A stretch of 64,000 nt of DNA from a halophilic archaeon (GTDB lineage Archaea; Halobacteriota; Halobacteria; Halobacteriales; Haladaptataceae): the NCBI GenBank assembly GCA_003298465.1, contig QNGA01000001.1:992001-1056000 (forward strand), in the 5' to 3' direction. The translations under genes and the position numbers were made by a program. The notes under the pieces are model-generated. The model saw nothing but the letters and a program-made list of their open reading frames with translations. It was not told the origin of the DNA and made no database searches. Below, in pieces: positions 42,976 through 53,180 of this stretch; the first letter of the stretch is position 1; each line of letters starts with the position of its first letter.

Positions 42976-43773
42976 TCACACCGATGCGACGAAATCGCCG
43001 AGAACCCGATTGAACCGCTCGGGCTCCTCGACGGTGGGACAGTGACCGCTGTTCTCGAAGCGTTCGAAGCGGGCGTCGGGGACGAGGTCCGCAGCATGCT
43101 CGACGGCCGCGACGCTGCGCCACTTCTCGTCCGTGCCGGCGCAGACCAACGTCGGAACTTCGATCTCGGGGAGGACGTCGCGGTAGTCGCGCGTCAGTTC
43201 GAGGAGCATCGCGCCCTGAATCGGTGGCGGGGTCCGAGACCCCTCGTCGAACATCATGGTTCGCAGTTGCCGGGAGGGCGGCGCTTTGAGTAGCTGTTCT
43301 ATGTTTCGGTCGAGACGGTCGAGCGGTTCCGTCTGAATACCGACGAGGGCCTCCGTGAGATCGTCGATCGTGTAGCTCCCGTGGTCGTAGCCCTCCCGTT
43401 GCAGCGGTGACGGCTCCATGTCGACGTCGACCAGTGCACTGATTCGATCCGTGCCGAACTGGTCGACGTACTCCCACGACACGATCGCCCCCATCGACCA
43501 ACCGACGAGAACGACGTCATCCAGATCCAGCTCGTCGAAAACGGCACGCACGTCTCGGGCGTGCTGTGACAAGGTGTGGCCCAGCTCCGTCTTCTCCGAC
43601 CGTCCGTGGCCTCTGAAATCGACCGCGACCGTCCGGTATTCGTTCGACAGTCCGGTCACCTGCGGGTCGAAGTACCGAAGACCTGCCCACGCCCCGTGGA
43701 GGAAGACGATCGGGCGACCCTCGCCGTGATCCTCGTAGTAGAGGTCTGCCCCGTTGCACTGCACGACCGGCAT
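42976..43773 (-). CDS. Alpha/beta hydrolase
   Basis: Protein of 265 residues from the ATG at 43773 (MPVVQCNGADLYYEDHGEG), the typical start of the family; the frame extends 37 codons further upstream without family-like sequence. The oxyanion-hole segment is PIVFLHGAWAGLRYFD, the nucleophile elbow is VGWSMGAIVSW (serine), the acid is in VCAGTDEKW, and the histidine is in FENSGHCPTVEEPERFN. The triad is complete, consistent with an epoxide hydrolase/haloperoxidase-like esterase; the substrate is unknown. Confidence 0.9.
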   Translation of the reverse strand: MPVVQCNGADLYYEDHGEGRPIVFLHGAWAGLRYFDPQVTGLSNEYRTVAVDFRGHGRSEKTELGHTLSQHARDVRAVFDELDLDDVVLVGWSMGAIVSWEYVDQFGTDRISALVDVDMEPSPLQREGYDHGSYTIDDLTEALVGIQTEPLDRLDRNIEQLLKAPPSRQLRTMMFDEGSRTPPPIQGAMLLELTRDYRDVLPEIEVPTLVCAGTDEKWRSVAAVEHAADLVPDARFERFENSGHCPTVEEPERFNRVLGDFVASV

Positions 43774-43987
43774 AACGGTACGCGTACGTCGTCCGCCACG
43801 ATAGTCCTGCCGGGCGACCCATCCGCTGACTCCATCCTCGACATCCGCCACGGCTGGCGATGACAGCGACGAGGTCATCGTCACGTCGGTCGACGAGGTC
43901 GGCGGTCACGTCTGTCGGCAGACCGTCGAGATCTGGAGACGAGTCGAAGAACGGAGACTCCGTTAGCGACGTTGTGAATTGGAGAAG

Positions 43988-44058
43988 TGCGCTGGCTGGG
44001 ATTTGAACCCAGGTTGTGACCATGGCAAGGTCACGTGATACCACTACACTACCAGCGC
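43988..44058 (-). tRNA. tRNA-Gly (GCC anticodon)
   Basis: A 71-base cloverleaf on the minus strand. The acceptor arms are GCGCTGG and CCAGCGC with discriminator A. The D arm is GTG...CAC, the anticodon arm is TGACC-TTGCCAT-GGTCA (anticodon GCC), and the T arm is CTGGG-TTCAAAT-CCCAG. CCA is not encoded. A TATA-like element lies about 35 bases upstream (minus strand) at about 44089-44097. No intron is seen. Confidence 0.96.
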
Positions 44059-44204
44059 CCTGCTGCACTCTCACGTTTCACCGACTGAAGTATAAGGCTT
44101 CCGGATGCAGCCGACTCCGTCTGTAAGTATCTCTCACGATTCTCCTAAGTTCGGACGGTTTCGGCCCTGTGAATACGTCACGCCCTCGAATCTGAAGCGG
44201 TGCC

Positions 44205-44213
44205 CTTTTAACC
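44205..44213 (+). promoter_or_regulatory. TATA box of the ribosomal superoperon
   Basis: CTTTTAACC lies about 60 bases before the ATG at 44269, so the transcript would have a leader of about 35 bases. It is the only clear core promoter seen before the operon; the preceding 100 bases contain no gene. Confidence 0.5.
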
Positions 44214-44268
44214 TTCAACCAGATACAATTCGTCACAGTCTAGTGGCGAGGCGTCGAAGCGTCACGGC

Positions 44269-45114
44269 ATGACCGTCAGCGTACTCGTGCCGTCGTCCCT
44301 CGTCCGGGAAGCCGAAGACAAGCGCGAGGCAACTCGCAAGCTCGGCTACGTCGCCCGCGCGGCGACGGTGTTCCGGACGGACAACCTGTTCGTCTTCCCC
44401 GACCGGGAAGGCGAACGCAGGTGGGGCGGCGGGTTCGTCGAAACCGTACTGACGTACGCCGCAACGCCGCCCTACCTCCGAAAGGAGGTATTCGGCAAGC
44501 GGGACGAACTGGAGTACGCGGGCGTCCTGCCGCCGCTCCGCGCCACGGCACTGACCGGCTCCGAATCCGAGGGTTCGGGGTCGTTAAGACAGGGAATCGT
44601 GACCGAGGTCGGACCTGAAGGGCGCGTTCGGGTCAATTGCGGACTGCAACACCCGATCTCACTCGTCGCCCCGTCAGAAATGCCGGTCGACGAGGGGGAG
44701 CGCGTTACCGTCAGGATCTCTTCGAGAAGTCCGGTCCGTGCGAAGCTGGTCGACGAGCCCCTCCCGGGGTTCGCAGTGAAGCGCATGGACCTCACGGCAG
44801 CGCTCGACCGCGACGATGCAGGCGTGACGGTCGCCACCTCGCGACACGGCGAAGAACTCACCGTGTCGCGACTGGCCGACCACGTCGTGCGCACCGAACG
44901 GGACGGGATGACTGTCGCGTTCGGGTCGCCCGGACGAGGGCTACCGGACATCCTCGGGGTGGACGCCGAGCGTCTCCCCGACGCGGTCGAATCCGGCGCA
45001 CCCAGCCGGTTCGACCTCTGGCTGAACGCGGTTCCGAACCAGGGTAGCGAGGTCGTGCGAACGGAAGAAGCGATGTTCGCCGTCCTCGGCTGCCTGACCC
45101 TCAAACACGAGTGA
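44269..45114 (+). CDS. SPOUT-family RNA methyltransferase (DUF171-type)
   Basis: Protein of 281 residues, the usual first gene of the haloarchaeal L3 operon. An N-terminal alpha/beta half (TVSVLVPSSLVREAEDKREATRKLGYVARAATVF...) is interrupted by an OB-fold insert (VRVNCGLQHPISLVA, about 120-165). The C-terminal trefoil knot has DGMTVAFGSPGRGLPDILG and FDLWLNAVPNQGSEVVRTEEAMFAVL. Related proteins are annotated as putative rRNA uridine N3-methyltransferases. A single intergenic base pair set separates it from L3. Confidence 0.87.
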   Translation: MTVSVLVPSSLVREAEDKREATRKLGYVARAATVFRTDNLFVFPDREGERRWGGGFVETVLTYAATPPYLRKEVFGKRDELEYAGVLPPLRATALTGSESEGSGSLRQGIVTEVGPEGRVRVNCGLQHPISLVAPSEMPVDEGERVTVRISSRSPVRAKLVDEPLPGFAVKRMDLTAALDRDDAGVTVATSRHGEELTVSRLADHVVRTERDGMTVAFGSPGRGLPDILGVDAERLPDAVESGAPSRFDLWLNAVPNQGSEVVRTEEAMFAVLGCLTLKHE

Positions 45115-45118
45115 TACG

Positions 45119-46135
45119 ATGCCAGAAACAAGCAGACCACGCAAAGGTTCGCTGGGCTACGGCCCCCGCAAGCGCGCGACCAGTGAGGTGCCGCGCTTCA
45201 ACTCGTGGCCCGACAGCGACGGCCAGCCGTCGCTCCAGGGCTTCGCGGGCTACAAGGCCGGGATGACCCACGTGGTGATGGTCAACGACGAATCCGATTC
45301 CCCGCGAGAGGGGATGGAGGAGACCGTTCCCGTCACCATCGTCGAGACGCCCCCGATGCGGGCCGTCGCCCTGCGAGCCTACGAAGACACGCCGTACGGG
45401 CAGAAGCCGCTGACGGAAGTGTGGGGCGACGAGTTCCACGGGGAACTCGACCGCACGCTCGACGTGCCGGAGAACCACGACGCCGACGCGGCGGAGTCGG
45501 AACTCCGCGACGCGCTCGAAGCGGGCGACGTGACGGACCTCCGGGTCATCACCCACACCGTACCCAGCGACGTACAGAGCATTCCGAAGAAACAACCGGA
45601 CGTCATGGAGACGCGCGTCGGCGGTGGCTCCCTGCAGGAGCGCGCCGACTTCGCGCTCGACCTGCTCGCCGACGGCGGGGAACACGCGATGAACGACGTG
45701 TTCCGCGCGGGCGAGTACACGGACGTAAGTGGCGTCACGAAAGGCAAAGGGACGCAGGGCCCCGTCAAGCGATGGGGAGTCCAGAAGCGGAAAGGCAAGC
45801 ACGCCCGCCAGGGCTGGCGACGCCGCATCGGTAACCTGGGCCCGTGGAACCCGAGCCGCGTTCGCTCGACGGTTCCCCAGCAGGGCCAGACCGGTTACCA
45901 CCAGCGCACCGAACTGAACAAGCGCCTCATCGACGTCGGCGACGGCGACGACGTCAACGTCGACGGCGGGTTCGTCAACTACGGCGAGGTCGACGGACCG
46001 TACGCGCTGGTGAAGGGTTCCGTTCCCGGACCGGAGAAGCGCCTGGTGCGTTTCCGCCCTGCCATCCGACCGACCGACCAGCCGCGCCTCGACCCCGAGG
46101 TGCGCTACGTAAGCACGGAGTCCAACCAGGGATAA
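45119..46135 (+). CDS. rpl3: Large subunit ribosomal protein L3 (uL3)
   Basis: Protein of 338 residues, one of the first proteins to assemble onto the 23S rRNA. It starts MPETSRPRKGSLGYGPRKRA, the archaeal L3 N-terminus. The central extension that reaches the peptidyl-transferase centre is seen in TKGKGTQGPVKRWGVQKRKGKH and NPSRVRSTVPQQGQTGYHQRT. The length is normal for haloarchaea. It ends three bases before L4. Confidence 0.98.
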   Translation: MPETSRPRKGSLGYGPRKRATSEVPRFNSWPDSDGQPSLQGFAGYKAGMTHVVMVNDESDSPREGMEETVPVTIVETPPMRAVALRAYEDTPYGQKPLTEVWGDEFHGELDRTLDVPENHDADAAESELRDALEAGDVTDLRVITHTVPSDVQSIPKKQPDVMETRVGGGSLQERADFALDLLADGGEHAMNDVFRAGEYTDVSGVTKGKGTQGPVKRWGVQKRKGKHARQGWRRRIGNLGPWNPSRVRSTVPQQGQTGYHQRTELNKRLIDVGDGDDVNVDGGFVNYGEVDGPYALVKGSVPGPEKRLVRFRPAIRPTDQPRLDPEVRYVSTESNQG

Positions 46136-46138
46136 CCC

Positions 46139-46891
46139 ATGCAGGCAACAATCCGAGACCTCGACGGCGAGGACGCGGGTACGCTCGACCTGCCGGACAC
46201 GTTCGACAACGTCGTCCGGTCGGACCTCATCAAGCGTGCCGTCCTCGCCGCGCAGGCCAACCGAAAGCAGGACTACGGTGCCGACGACTACGCGGGGATG
46301 CGCACGTCCGCCGAGTCGCCCGGCAGCGGTCGCGGCATGGCTCACGTGCCCCGGACGAACGGCCAGGGCGCGCGGGTCCCCCAGACCGTCGGGGGTCGCA
46401 AGGCCCATCCGCCGAAAGAGGAGAAGGACCGCACGCTCGACATCAACACGAAGGAGCGCAAGCAGGCCGTCCGCAGCGCCATCGCGGCGACGGCGGACGC
46501 CGACGTGGTCGCAGAGCGCGGCCACCGCTTCGACGAGGACCTCGACCTCCCGCTCGTCGTGAGCGACGAGTTCGAGGACCTCGTGAAGACGAAGGAGGTC
46601 GTCTCCTTCCTCGAAGCGACCGGCCTCCACGACGACGTCGAGCGTGCCGAAGAGAACAAGTCCGTCCGGGCCGGTCGCGGGACGACCCGTGGCCGCAAGT
46701 ACAAGACGCCGAAGTCGATCCTGTTCGTGACGAGCAGCGACGCCGGTCCGTCGAAGGCCGCCCGCAACCTCGCGGGCGCCGACGTGGCGACCGCGGCGGA
46801 GGTCAACGCCGAGGACCTCGCGCCCGGTACCCACCCCGGACGGCTCACCGTCTGGACCGAGAGCGCCATCGAGGAGGTGGCCGAACGATGA
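46139..46891 (+). CDS. rpl4: Large subunit ribosomal protein L4 (uL4)
   Basis: Protein of 250 residues that lines the exit tunnel. The archaeal L4 features are the extended tunnel loop GRGMAHVPRTNGQGARVPQTVGGRKAHPP and RAGRGTTRGRKYKTPKSILFV. It overlaps L23 by 4 bases (ATGA). No anomalies are seen. Confidence 0.98.
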   Translation: MQATIRDLDGEDAGTLDLPDTFDNVVRSDLIKRAVLAAQANRKQDYGADDYAGMRTSAESPGSGRGMAHVPRTNGQGARVPQTVGGRKAHPPKEEKDRTLDINTKERKQAVRSAIAATADADVVAERGHRFDEDLDLPLVVSDEFEDLVKTKEVVSFLEATGLHDDVERAEENKSVRAGRGTTRGRKYKTPKSILFVTSSDAGPSKAARNLAGADVATAAEVNAEDLAPGTHPGRLTVWTESAIEEVAER

Positions 46892-47142
46892 GCTCCGTCA
46901 TCGAGTTCCCCTGGGTCACGGAGAAGGCGATGAACCAGATGGACTTCGAGAACAAGCTCCAGTTCATCGTCGATCTCGACGCGCACAAGCCCGACATCCG
47001 CGAGGAGATCGAGCAGCAGTACGACGTGACCGTCGAGAGCATCAACACCCAGGTCACGATGAACGGTCGGAAGAAGGCCACCGTGGCGCTGTCCGACGAC
47101 GACGACGCCCAGGAAGTGGCGTCTCGAATTGGGGTGTTCTGA
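46888..47142 (+). CDS. rpl23: Large subunit ribosomal protein L23 (uL23)
   Basis: Protein of 84 residues at the tunnel exit, where SRP and chaperones dock. The signature is VIEFPWVTEKAMNQMDFENKLQFIVD...QYDVTVESINTQVTMNGRKKATVAL. Start is the ATG at 46888, which overlaps the L4 stop. The length is typical for archaea. Confidence 0.97.
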   Translation: MSSVIEFPWVTEKAMNQMDFENKLQFIVDLDAHKPDIREEIEQQYDVTVESINTQVTMNGRKKATVALSDDDDAQEVASRIGVF

Positions 47143-47145
47143 CAC

Positions 47146-47865
47146 ATGGGACGACGAATTCAAGGACAGCGACGCGGTCGCGGCGGACCGACGTTCCGCG
47201 CCCCGTCGCACCGATACAAGGCTGAACTGGGACACAAAACGACCGAAGACGACGACGTCGTCTCGGGCACCGTCGTGGACATCGAACACGACCCCGCGCG
47301 GAGCGCGCCCGTCGCCGCCATCGAGTTCGAGGACGGCGACCAGCGCCTCGTGCTCGCGCCCGAGGGCGTCGGCGTCGGCGAGGAGATTCAGGTCGGCGTC
47401 TCCGCCGAGATCAAGCCGGGTAACACGCTCCCGCTCGCCGAGATTCCGGAAGGAGTCCCGGTGTGCAACGTCGAGCGCCAGCCCGGCGACGGCGGGAAGT
47501 TCGCGCGCGCCTCCGGCGTGAGCGCGGACCTCATCACGCACGACCGAGACGCGGCCGTCGTCGAGCTTCCGAGCGGCGAGGTCAAGCGACTCTCGCCCGA
47601 CTGTCGCGCCACCATCGGCGTCGTCGCCGGTGGCGGCCGGACGGAGAAGCCGATGGTCAAGGCCGGCAACAAGCACCACAAGATGAAAGCGCGCGGCACC
47701 AAGTGGCCGAACGTTCGCGGCGTGGCGATGAACGCCGTCGACCACCCGTTCGGTGGCGGTGGCCGCCAGCACCCCGGTCGACCGAAGAGCGTCTCGCGGA
47801 ACGCACCGCCGGGACGCAAGGTCGGGGACATCTCGTCCCGGCGCACGGGACGGGGAGGTAACTGA
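47146..47865 (+). CDS. rpl2: Large subunit ribosomal protein L2 (uL2)
   Basis: Protein of 239 residues near the peptidyl-transferase centre. Conserved: [64 protein letters not shown] with the essential histidine in [10 protein letters not shown], and the C-terminal RRTGRGG. The start follows L23 by three bases, and the stop overlaps S19 by one base. Confidence 0.98.
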   Translation: MGRRIQGQRRGRGGPTFRAPSHRYKAELGHKTTEDDDVVSGTVVDIEHDPARSAPVAAIEFEDGDQRLVLAPEGVGVGEEIQVGVSAEIKPGNTLPLAEIPEGVPVCNVERQPGDGGKFARASGVSADLITHDRDAAVVELPSGEVKRLSPDCRATIGVVAGGGRTEKPMVKAGNKHHKMKARGTKWPNVRGVAMNAVDHPFGGGGRQHPGRPKSVSRNAPPGRKVGDISSRRTGRGGN

Positions 47866-48290
47866 TGAGCGAGAGTGACTACCGAACCGGCCGTGAAGGT
47901 GAGTTCACCTTCCGCGGTCACGACCTCGACGAGCTGCAGGACATGAGTCTGGAGGAAGTCGCGGAACTGCTGCCCGCTCGCCAGCGGCGAACCATCGAAC
48001 GCGGGTTGACCGTCGAGCAGGAGAAGCTGCTCGAGAAGGCCCAGAAGAAGACCGACGAGGAGTCGGCAAACGACCCGATCCGAACGCATCTGCGCGACAT
48101 GCCGGTGCTGCCGGAGTTCGTCGGCAAGACGTTCGCCGTCTACACCGGCCAGAGCTTCGAGCGCGTCAAGGTCGAGCCCGAGATGCTGGGCCACTACCTC
48201 GGCGAGTTCCAGCTGACCCGCACGTCCGTCGAGCACGGACAGGCGGGCATCGGCGCGACCCGCTCCTCGAAGTTCGTGCCACTCAAGTAA
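47865..48290 (+). CDS. rps19: Small subunit ribosomal protein S19 (uS19)
   Basis: Protein of 141 residues in the 30S head. It has an archaeal-type N-terminal extension ([31 protein letters not shown]), then the conserved [27 protein letters not shown] and [35 protein letters not shown]. The start overlaps the L2 stop (TGATG). Confidence 0.98.
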   Translation: MSESDYRTGREGEFTFRGHDLDELQDMSLEEVAELLPARQRRTIERGLTVEQEKLLEKAQKKTDEESANDPIRTHLRDMPVLPEFVGKTFAVYTGQSFERVKVEPEMLGHYLGEFQLTRTSVEHGQAGIGATRSSKFVPLK

Positions 48291-48293
48291 ATC

Positions 48294-48755
48294 ATGGGAA
48301 TCAGCTACAGCGTCGAGGCCGACCCGGACACCACCGCCAAGGGGATGCTCCGGGAGCGGCACATGAGCCACAAGCACAGCAAGGCGATCGCCCGAGAGAT
48401 CAAAGGGATGACCGCGGAGGACGCGAAGGCGTACCTCCACGACGTCGTCGACGGGAAGCAGTCGGTCCCGTTCAAACAGCACAACAGCGGCGTCGGTCAC
48501 CGTAGCGACATCGACGGCTGGGACGCCGGTCGCTACCCCGAGAAGGCCAGCGAGGCGTTCCTCGACCTGCTGGAGAACGTCACGAACAACGCCGACGAGC
48601 AGGGCTTCGACGGCGACGCGATGGAGATCATGCACGTCGCCGCCCACAAGGTCGGCGAGGTGGAGGGACGCAAGCCTCGCGCGATGGGCCGGGCGACCGC
48701 CTGGAACACGCCCGAGGTCGACGTCGAACTGATCCTCGAGGAGGTCGAAGAATAA
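48294..48755 (+). CDS. rpl22: Large subunit ribosomal protein L22 (uL22)
   Basis: Protein of 153 residues contributing to the exit tunnel. Conserved: AKGMLRERHMSHKHSKAIAREIKGM, HNSGVGHRSDI and AAHKVGEVEGRKPRAMGRAT, the tunnel hairpin. It is separated from S19 by three bases and its stop overlaps the S3 start. Confidence 0.97.
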   Translation: MGISYSVEADPDTTAKGMLRERHMSHKHSKAIAREIKGMTAEDAKAYLHDVVDGKQSVPFKQHNSGVGHRSDIDGWDAGRYPEKASEAFLDLLENVTNNADEQGFDGDAMEIMHVAAHKVGEVEGRKPRAMGRATAWNTPEVDVELILEEVEE

Positions 48756-49678
48756 TGGCAGACGAACACCAGTTCATCGAAGACGGCCTGCAGCGGTCCC
48801 AGATAGACGAGTTCTTCGCGGACGAACTCGGCCGCGCGGGCTACGGAGGAATGGAAGTCGCCAAGACCCCGATGGGTACCCAGATCGTCCTCAAGGCCGA
48901 GAAGCCCGGGATGGTCATCGGCAAGGGCGGCAAGAACATCCGGAAGATCACCACCCAGCTGGAGGAGAAGTTCGACCTCGACGACCCCCAGATAGACGTC
49001 CAGGAGGTCGACGAGCCGGACCTGAACGCCCGCATCGTCGCGGACCGGCTGGCCAACGCGCTCGAACGCGGCTGGTACTTCCGGAAGGCGGGCCACACCA
49101 CCATCGACCGCATCATGGACGCCGGCGCCCTCGGGGCGGAGATCGTCCTCTCGGGCAAGGTCACCGGTGCGCGCTCGCGCGTGGAGAAGTTCAACCGCGG
49201 CTACATCAAGCACAACGGCGAACCCGCCCAGACCATCGTCGACCACGGGCAGGGCGTCGCGGTGATGAAGCTCGGCACCATCGGCGTGGACGTGAAGATC
49301 ATCCCGCCGGGAGCCGACCTGCCCGACGACTTCCACATCGAGGAGGGCGCGGACCCCGAGGAAGTCGTTCCGGAGGCGGTCGAGGCCAACGAGGCCGCCG
49401 AACTCATCGAGGAACCCAGCGACGAAGAGCTCGAGGAGCTGCGGGCCGAGGAGGCCGAGGAGCCGCCCGAGCCGGGTGAAGAGGAGATCGACGAGGAGAC
49501 GATAGAGGAGGTCATCGAGGAGGAGACCGAGGGCGAGAGCGAACCCGAGGCGGAGGCGTCCGGCGAGGACGAGTCCGTCGAGGAGGAGCTCGACGAGCTC
49601 GAAGAGGACGTCGAGGCCGAAGCGGAAGAGCTGATGGAAGAGATGGAAGAGGACTCCGACGAGGAGGGTGACCAGTAA
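48755..49678 (+). CDS. rps3: Small subunit ribosomal protein S3 (uS3) with long acidic tail
   Basis: Protein of 307 residues. The KH domain ([22 protein letters not shown]) and the C-terminal S3 fold ([25 protein letters not shown]) end at about residue 190. The remaining roughly 110 residues are almost all Glu, Asp, Pro and Ala. Such an acidic extension is a known halophile adaptation, but it is long here. The start overlaps the L22 stop (TAATG), and the stop overlaps L29. Confidence 0.97.
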   Translation: MADEHQFIEDGLQRSQIDEFFADELGRAGYGGMEVAKTPMGTQIVLKAEKPGMVIGKGGKNIRKITTQLEEKFDLDDPQIDVQEVDEPDLNARIVADRLANALERGWYFRKAGHTTIDRIMDAGALGAEIVLSGKVTGARSRVEKFNRGYIKHNGEPAQTIVDHGQGVAVMKLGTIGVDVKIIPPGADLPDDFHIEEGADPEEVVPEAVEANEAAELIEEPSDEELEELRAEEAEEPPEPGEEEIDEETIEEVIEEETEGESEPEAEASGEDESVEEELDELEEDVEAEAEELMEEMEEDSDEEGDQ

Positions 49679-49887
49679 TGGCCATCGTTCACGTCGAGGA
49701 ACTGCGGGACATGACGCCCGCGGAACGAGAGTCCGAACTCGAAGAGCTCGAGACCGAACTGCTCAACGCGAAGGCCGTGAAGGCCGCCGGGGGCGCCCCC
49801 GAGAACCCCGGCCGCATCAAGGAACTCCGCCGGACGATCGCTCGGATCAAGACGGTCCAGCGAGAGGAAGGCGACCTGGAGGAATAA
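49678..49887 (+). CDS. rpl29: Large subunit ribosomal protein L29 (uL29)
   Basis: Protein of 69 residues, mostly two helices at the tunnel exit: [25 protein letters not shown] and [22 protein letters not shown]. The start overlaps the S3 stop by one base, and the stop overlaps the Rpp29 start. Confidence 0.96.
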   Translation: MAIVHVEELRDMTPAERESELEELETELLNAKAVKAAGGAPENPGRIKELRRTIARIKTVQREEGDLEE

Positions 49888-50270
49888 TGGCACTGACACC
49901 CGAGACGCTACCGAAACACGAACTCGTCGGCCTGCACGTGCGGGTCGTCTCCGCGACGAACCCCGACCTCGTCGGTATCGAGGGCCGGGTCGTCGACGAG
50001 ACGATGCGGACGCTGAGCGTCGAGTCCGCGTCTCGGGTGCGCCAGGTGCAGAAGCGCGGGACGAGGTTCGAGTTCCGACTCACAGATGAAGCCGCCGACT
50101 CCGAAAGGACGTCGGGGACTGTGCCAGAACTTCAGTCGGAAACTGCCGGAGTCCGCTCCGGTCAGTCTGGCTGTTGCGAGGGCACAGCCTACGTTACGGT
50201 GGATGGAGCTATCTTGCTCTCACGACCCGAGCTACGCACCGAATCAGGAGGTATATCGAAATGGCGTTAG
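49887..50270 (+). CDS. rnp1: Ribonuclease P protein component 1 (Rpp29)
   Basis: Protein subunit of RNase P, 127 residues, which matures tRNA 5' ends. The Rpp29 Sm-like fold is visible as [37 protein letters not shown] followed by [15 protein letters not shown]. The C-terminal 40 residues are unusual in composition but keep the [13 protein letters not shown] strand. Its position between L29 and S17 is conserved in archaea. It overlaps the S17 start by 10 bases. Confidence 0.93.
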   Translation: MALTPETLPKHELVGLHVRVVSATNPDLVGIEGRVVDETMRTLSVESASRVRQVQKRGTRFEFRLTDEAADSERTSGTVPELQSETAGVRSGQSGCCEGTAYVTVDGAILLSRPELRTESGGISKWR

Positions 50271-50608
50271 GACTGAACGTACCAGAACCGGAGGAAACCT
50301 GCTCCGACGAGAACTGTCCGTTCCACGGCACGCTGTCCGTGCGCGGCCAGACTCTCGAAGGAGCGGTGGCCTCCACCGACATGGACAAGACCGTCGTCGT
50401 CGAGCGAGAGTACGACGTTACCGTGCCCAAATACGACCGGCAGATGAAACGCCGGTCCCGTATCCCGGCCCACGCGCCGGAGTGCATGGAGCTCTCGGAA
50501 GGCGACACGGTTCGTATCGCAGAGACACGACCGCTCTCGAAGACGAAGTCGCACGTGGTCGTCGAGACCGTCGAGACCCACCGCGACCTCGCCGGAGGTG
50601 ACGACTGA
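50261..50608 (+). CDS. rps17: Small subunit ribosomal protein S17 (uS17)
   Basis: Protein of 115 residues from the ATG at 50261; this start lies inside the end of the Rpp29 gene and gives the family N-terminus ([14 protein letters not shown]). It carries the archaeal zinc-like [10 protein letters not shown] and the S17 core strand pattern [30 protein letters not shown]. The stop overlaps L14 by one base (TGATG). Confidence 0.96.
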   Translation: MALGLNVPEPEETCSDENCPFHGTLSVRGQTLEGAVASTDMDKTVVVEREYDVTVPKYDRQMKRRSRIPAHAPECMELSEGDTVRIAETRPLSKTKSHVVVETVETHRDLAGGDD

Positions 50609-51006
50609 TGGAAGCGCTGAAAGCGGACGTGACCCAGGGCCTCGAGAAGGGCTCGCTGATCACCTGTGCCGACAACACCGGCGCACGTCAGCTGAAGGTC
50701 ATCAGCGTCTCGAACTACCACAGCACGAAGAACCGCCACCCGAAGGCGGGCATCGGTGACAAGGTGACGGTGTCGGTCACCAAGGGGACGCCCGAGATGC
50801 GTCGCCAGGTGCTCGACGCCGTCATCGTCCGCCAGCGCAAGCCCATCCGTCGTCCCGACGGCCGTCGCGTGAAGTTCGAAGACAACGCGGCCGTCATCAT
50901 CGACGACGTCGAGGAGCCGCGCGGGACCGAAATCAAGGGTCCCATCGCGCGGGAAGTCGCCGAGCGGTTCGGAAGTATCGCGAGCACCGCTACGATGATA
51001 GTATGA
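50608..51006 (+). CDS. rpl14: Large subunit ribosomal protein L14 (uL14)
   Basis: Protein of 132 residues at the subunit interface. Conserved: [41 protein letters not shown] and [29 protein letters not shown]. The start overlaps S17 and the stop overlaps L24 by 4 bases. Confidence 0.98.
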   Translation: MEALKADVTQGLEKGSLITCADNTGARQLKVISVSNYHSTKNRHPKAGIGDKVTVSVTKGTPEMRRQVLDAVIVRQRKPIRRPDGRRVKFEDNAAVIIDDVEEPRGTEIKGPIAREVAERFGSIASTATMIV

Positions 51007-51359
51007 CTCGACAACCACGCAAACAGCGAAAACAGACCGAACGCGCCTCGCTGCACGAGCGACACGAGCAGGTCAAGGCGACGCTGTCCGACGACCTCCG
51101 CGAGGAGTTCGGACGGCGTAGCGTCCGCGTCAACGCGGGCGACACGGTCGAGGTCATGCGCGGCGACTTCGCCGGCGAGGAAGGCGAAGTGCTCGACGTG
51201 GACCTGAAGAACGCCGTCGTCCACGTCGAAGACGTCACGCTGGAGAAGTCGGACGGCGAGGAAGTGCCGCGCTCGCTCGACGCGAGCAACCTTCGCGTGA
51301 CCGACCTCGACCTCGAAGACGACCGCCGCGAGACGCGACTGCAAGGTGATGACGAATGA
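51003..51359 (+). CDS. rpl24: Large subunit ribosomal protein L24 (uL24)
   Basis: Protein of 118 residues at the tunnel exit. It carries the KOW motif [28 protein letters not shown] and the archaeal N-terminal extension ([15 protein letters not shown]). The start codon overlaps L14, and the stop overlaps S4e. Confidence 0.97.
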   Translation: MTRQPRKQRKQTERASLHERHEQVKATLSDDLREEFGRRSVRVNAGDTVEVMRGDFAGEEGEVLDVDLKNAVVHVEDVTLEKSDGEEVPRSLDASNLRVTDLDLEDDRRETRLQGDDE

Positions 51360-52081
51360 CGAAACACCAGAAACGACTCTCCGTTCCGAAGTCCTGGCCG
51401 GTCGAGCGCAAGACCGAGACCTTCACCGTGAAGGCCGGCGCTGGCCCGCACGGTCAGGCGGGCGTCCCGCTGGTCGTCCTCCTGCGGGACGTGCTCGGTT
51501 ACGTCGACTCCAAGAAGGAAGCGCGCTACGCCATCGAACGGGGTAGCATCCTCGTCAACGGCGACTCGCCCAGCGACGAACAGCGCCCCATCGGGATGTT
51601 CGACATCCTGTCGTTCCCGGAGCGCGACGAGTACTACCGCGTCTTCCCCGACGAGGGCGGTCGGCTCGCGCTGACGGCCATCGACGAGGACGCGGCCGGG
51701 AGCAAGCTGGCGAAGATAGAGGACAAGACGCAGGTCGCTGGCGAGCGCACGCAGCTCAACTTCCACGACGGGGGTAACCTCCTCGTGGACGACGCCAGCG
51801 AGTACGACGCGAAGGACTCCGTCGTCGTCAGCAACGACGACAACGAGATAGTCGCACACTTCCCCTACGAGGAAGGCTGTCTCGTCACGGCCGTCAGCGG
51901 TACCCACGCGGGCGACGTCGGCGAGGTGACCGACGTCGAGGTGACGCCCGGAAGCGGTTCGAACGGCGTCGTCGTCGAGGGCGAGGACGGTACCTTCGAG
52001 ACGGTCGAGGAGTACGTCGTCGTCATCGACGAGAACTTCACCGGCGAGGACGCCGACGCGTCGGGAGGTGACGCCGAATGA
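51356..52081 (+). CDS. rps4e: Small subunit ribosomal protein S4e (eS4)
   Basis: Archaeal/eukaryotic-type protein of 241 residues. The S4 RNA-binding domain ([21 protein letters not shown]) is followed by a KOW domain ([21 protein letters not shown]). It starts [21 protein letters not shown] as in other archaea. It overlaps L24 and L5 by 4 bases each. Confidence 0.97.
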   Translation: MTKHQKRLSVPKSWPVERKTETFTVKAGAGPHGQAGVPLVVLLRDVLGYVDSKKEARYAIERGSILVNGDSPSDEQRPIGMFDILSFPERDEYYRVFPDEGGRLALTAIDEDAAGSKLAKIEDKTQVAGERTQLNFHDGGNLLVDDASEYDAKDSVVVSNDDNEIVAHFPYEEGCLVTAVSGTHAGDVGEVTDVEVTPGSGSNGVVVEGEDGTFETVEEYVVVIDENFTGEDADASGGDAE

Positions 52082-52602
52082 GCGAGGCGGAAACCGAGTT
52101 CGACGACATGCGCGAACCCCGCGTCGAGAAGGTCGTCGTCCACATGGGCGTCGGCGAAGGCGGTCGCGAACTCGCGGACGCCGAGGACATCATCGAGGAC
52201 GTCACGGGCCAGCAGAGCGTCCGGACGCTGGCGAACTCGACGATGCCGGACTTCGGCATCCGACAGGGCGACCCCATCGGGGCGAAGGTGACGCTCCGCG
52301 GCGAGGACGCCGTCGACTTCCTCGAGACGGCGCTGTCGCTGACCGACGTCTCCCGTTCGCAGTTCGACGACAACGGGAACTTCAGCTTCGGCGTCGAGGA
52401 GCACACCGAGTTCCCGAGCCAGGAGTACGACCCGAGCATCGGAATCTACGGGCTCGACGTGACCGTCAACCTCGTCCGGCCGGGTTACCGCGTCGCCAAG
52501 CGCGACAAGGCGACCCGCCAGATTCCATCGAACCACCGCCTGACCGTCGAGGACTCGGTCGCGTTCCTCGAGGACAACTTCGACGTGGAGGTCAACGAAT
52601 GA
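52078..52602 (+). CDS. rpl5: Large subunit ribosomal protein L5 (uL5)
   Basis: Protein of 174 residues that binds 5S rRNA at the central protuberance. Conserved: [37 protein letters not shown] and [27 protein letters not shown]. It overlaps S4e and S14 by 4 bases each. Confidence 0.98.
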   Translation: MSEAETEFDDMREPRVEKVVVHMGVGEGGRELADAEDIIEDVTGQQSVRTLANSTMPDFGIRQGDPIGAKVTLRGEDAVDFLETALSLTDVSRSQFDDNGNFSFGVEEHTEFPSQEYDPSIGIYGLDVTVNLVRPGYRVAKRDKATRQIPSNHRLTVEDSVAFLEDNFDVEVNE

Positions 52603-52781
52603 GCGAGAGTGAACACGACGGAGACGTGACCGGCGAGCACGCCGAGAAGCGGACCGGCCAACTCGAGGCCTGCCAGCGCTGCGGGCGCAAACAGGGCCTG
52701 GTCGGCAAGTACGACATCTACCTGTGCCGGCAGTGCTTCCGGGAGATAGCCCGCGACATGGGCTTCAAGAAGTATCGATAA
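52599..52781 (+). CDS. rps14: Small subunit ribosomal protein S14 (uS14, zinc form)
   Basis: Protein of 60 residues with both CxxC pairs ([10 protein letters not shown] and YLCRQCFRE), so the zinc-binding form. It ends [14 protein letters not shown], the conserved tail. An acidic N-terminal segment ([18 protein letters not shown]) is typical of haloarchaea. It overlaps L5 by 4 bases and precedes S8 by two bases. Confidence 0.97.
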   Translation: MSESEHDGDVTGEHAEKRTGQLEACQRCGRKQGLVGKYDIYLCRQCFREIARDMGFKKYR

Positions 52782-52783
52782 CT

Positions 52784-53176
52784 ATGGCAGGAAACGATCC
52801 GCTGGCCAACGCACTCTCCGGCGTGGACAACGCCGAGGGCGTCGGCCACCTAACTCACACCGTACAGCCCGCCTCGAACGAGATCGGCAACGTACTCGAG
52901 GTCTTCTACGACCACGGGTACATCGACGGCTTCGAGTTCGTCGACGACGGCAAAGCCGGCCAGTTCGAGGTCGAACTGAAAGGCGCGATAAACGAGTGTG
53001 GCGCGGTCAAGCCCCGCTACTCGGCGGGCGCAGACGAGTTCGAGAAGTGGGAGAAGCGATTCCTCCCCGCCCAGGACTACGGGACGCTCGTCGTCACGAC
53101 CAGCCACGGTATCATGAGCCACTACGAGGCCCGCGACGAGGGCATCGGTGGCCAGGTCATCGCGTACGTCTACTAG
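52784..53176 (+). CDS. rps8: Small subunit ribosomal protein S8 (uS8)
   Basis: Protein of 130 residues from the ATG at 52784. Conserved: [52 protein letters not shown] and the C-terminal [16 protein letters not shown] stretch ([26 protein letters not shown]). It binds 16S rRNA helix 21. Confidence 0.98.
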   Translation: MAGNDPLANALSGVDNAEGVGHLTHTVQPASNEIGNVLEVFYDHGYIDGFEFVDDGKAGQFEVELKGAINECGAVKPRYSAGADEFEKWEKRFLPAQDYGTLVVTTSHGIMSHYEARDEGIGGQVIAYVY

Positions 53177-53180
53177 AACA

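Noticed and set aside
45101..46834. Long antisense frame across L3 and L4
   Set aside because: Mirror of ribosomal genes; no plausible start signal or domain, and the sense proteins are certain.
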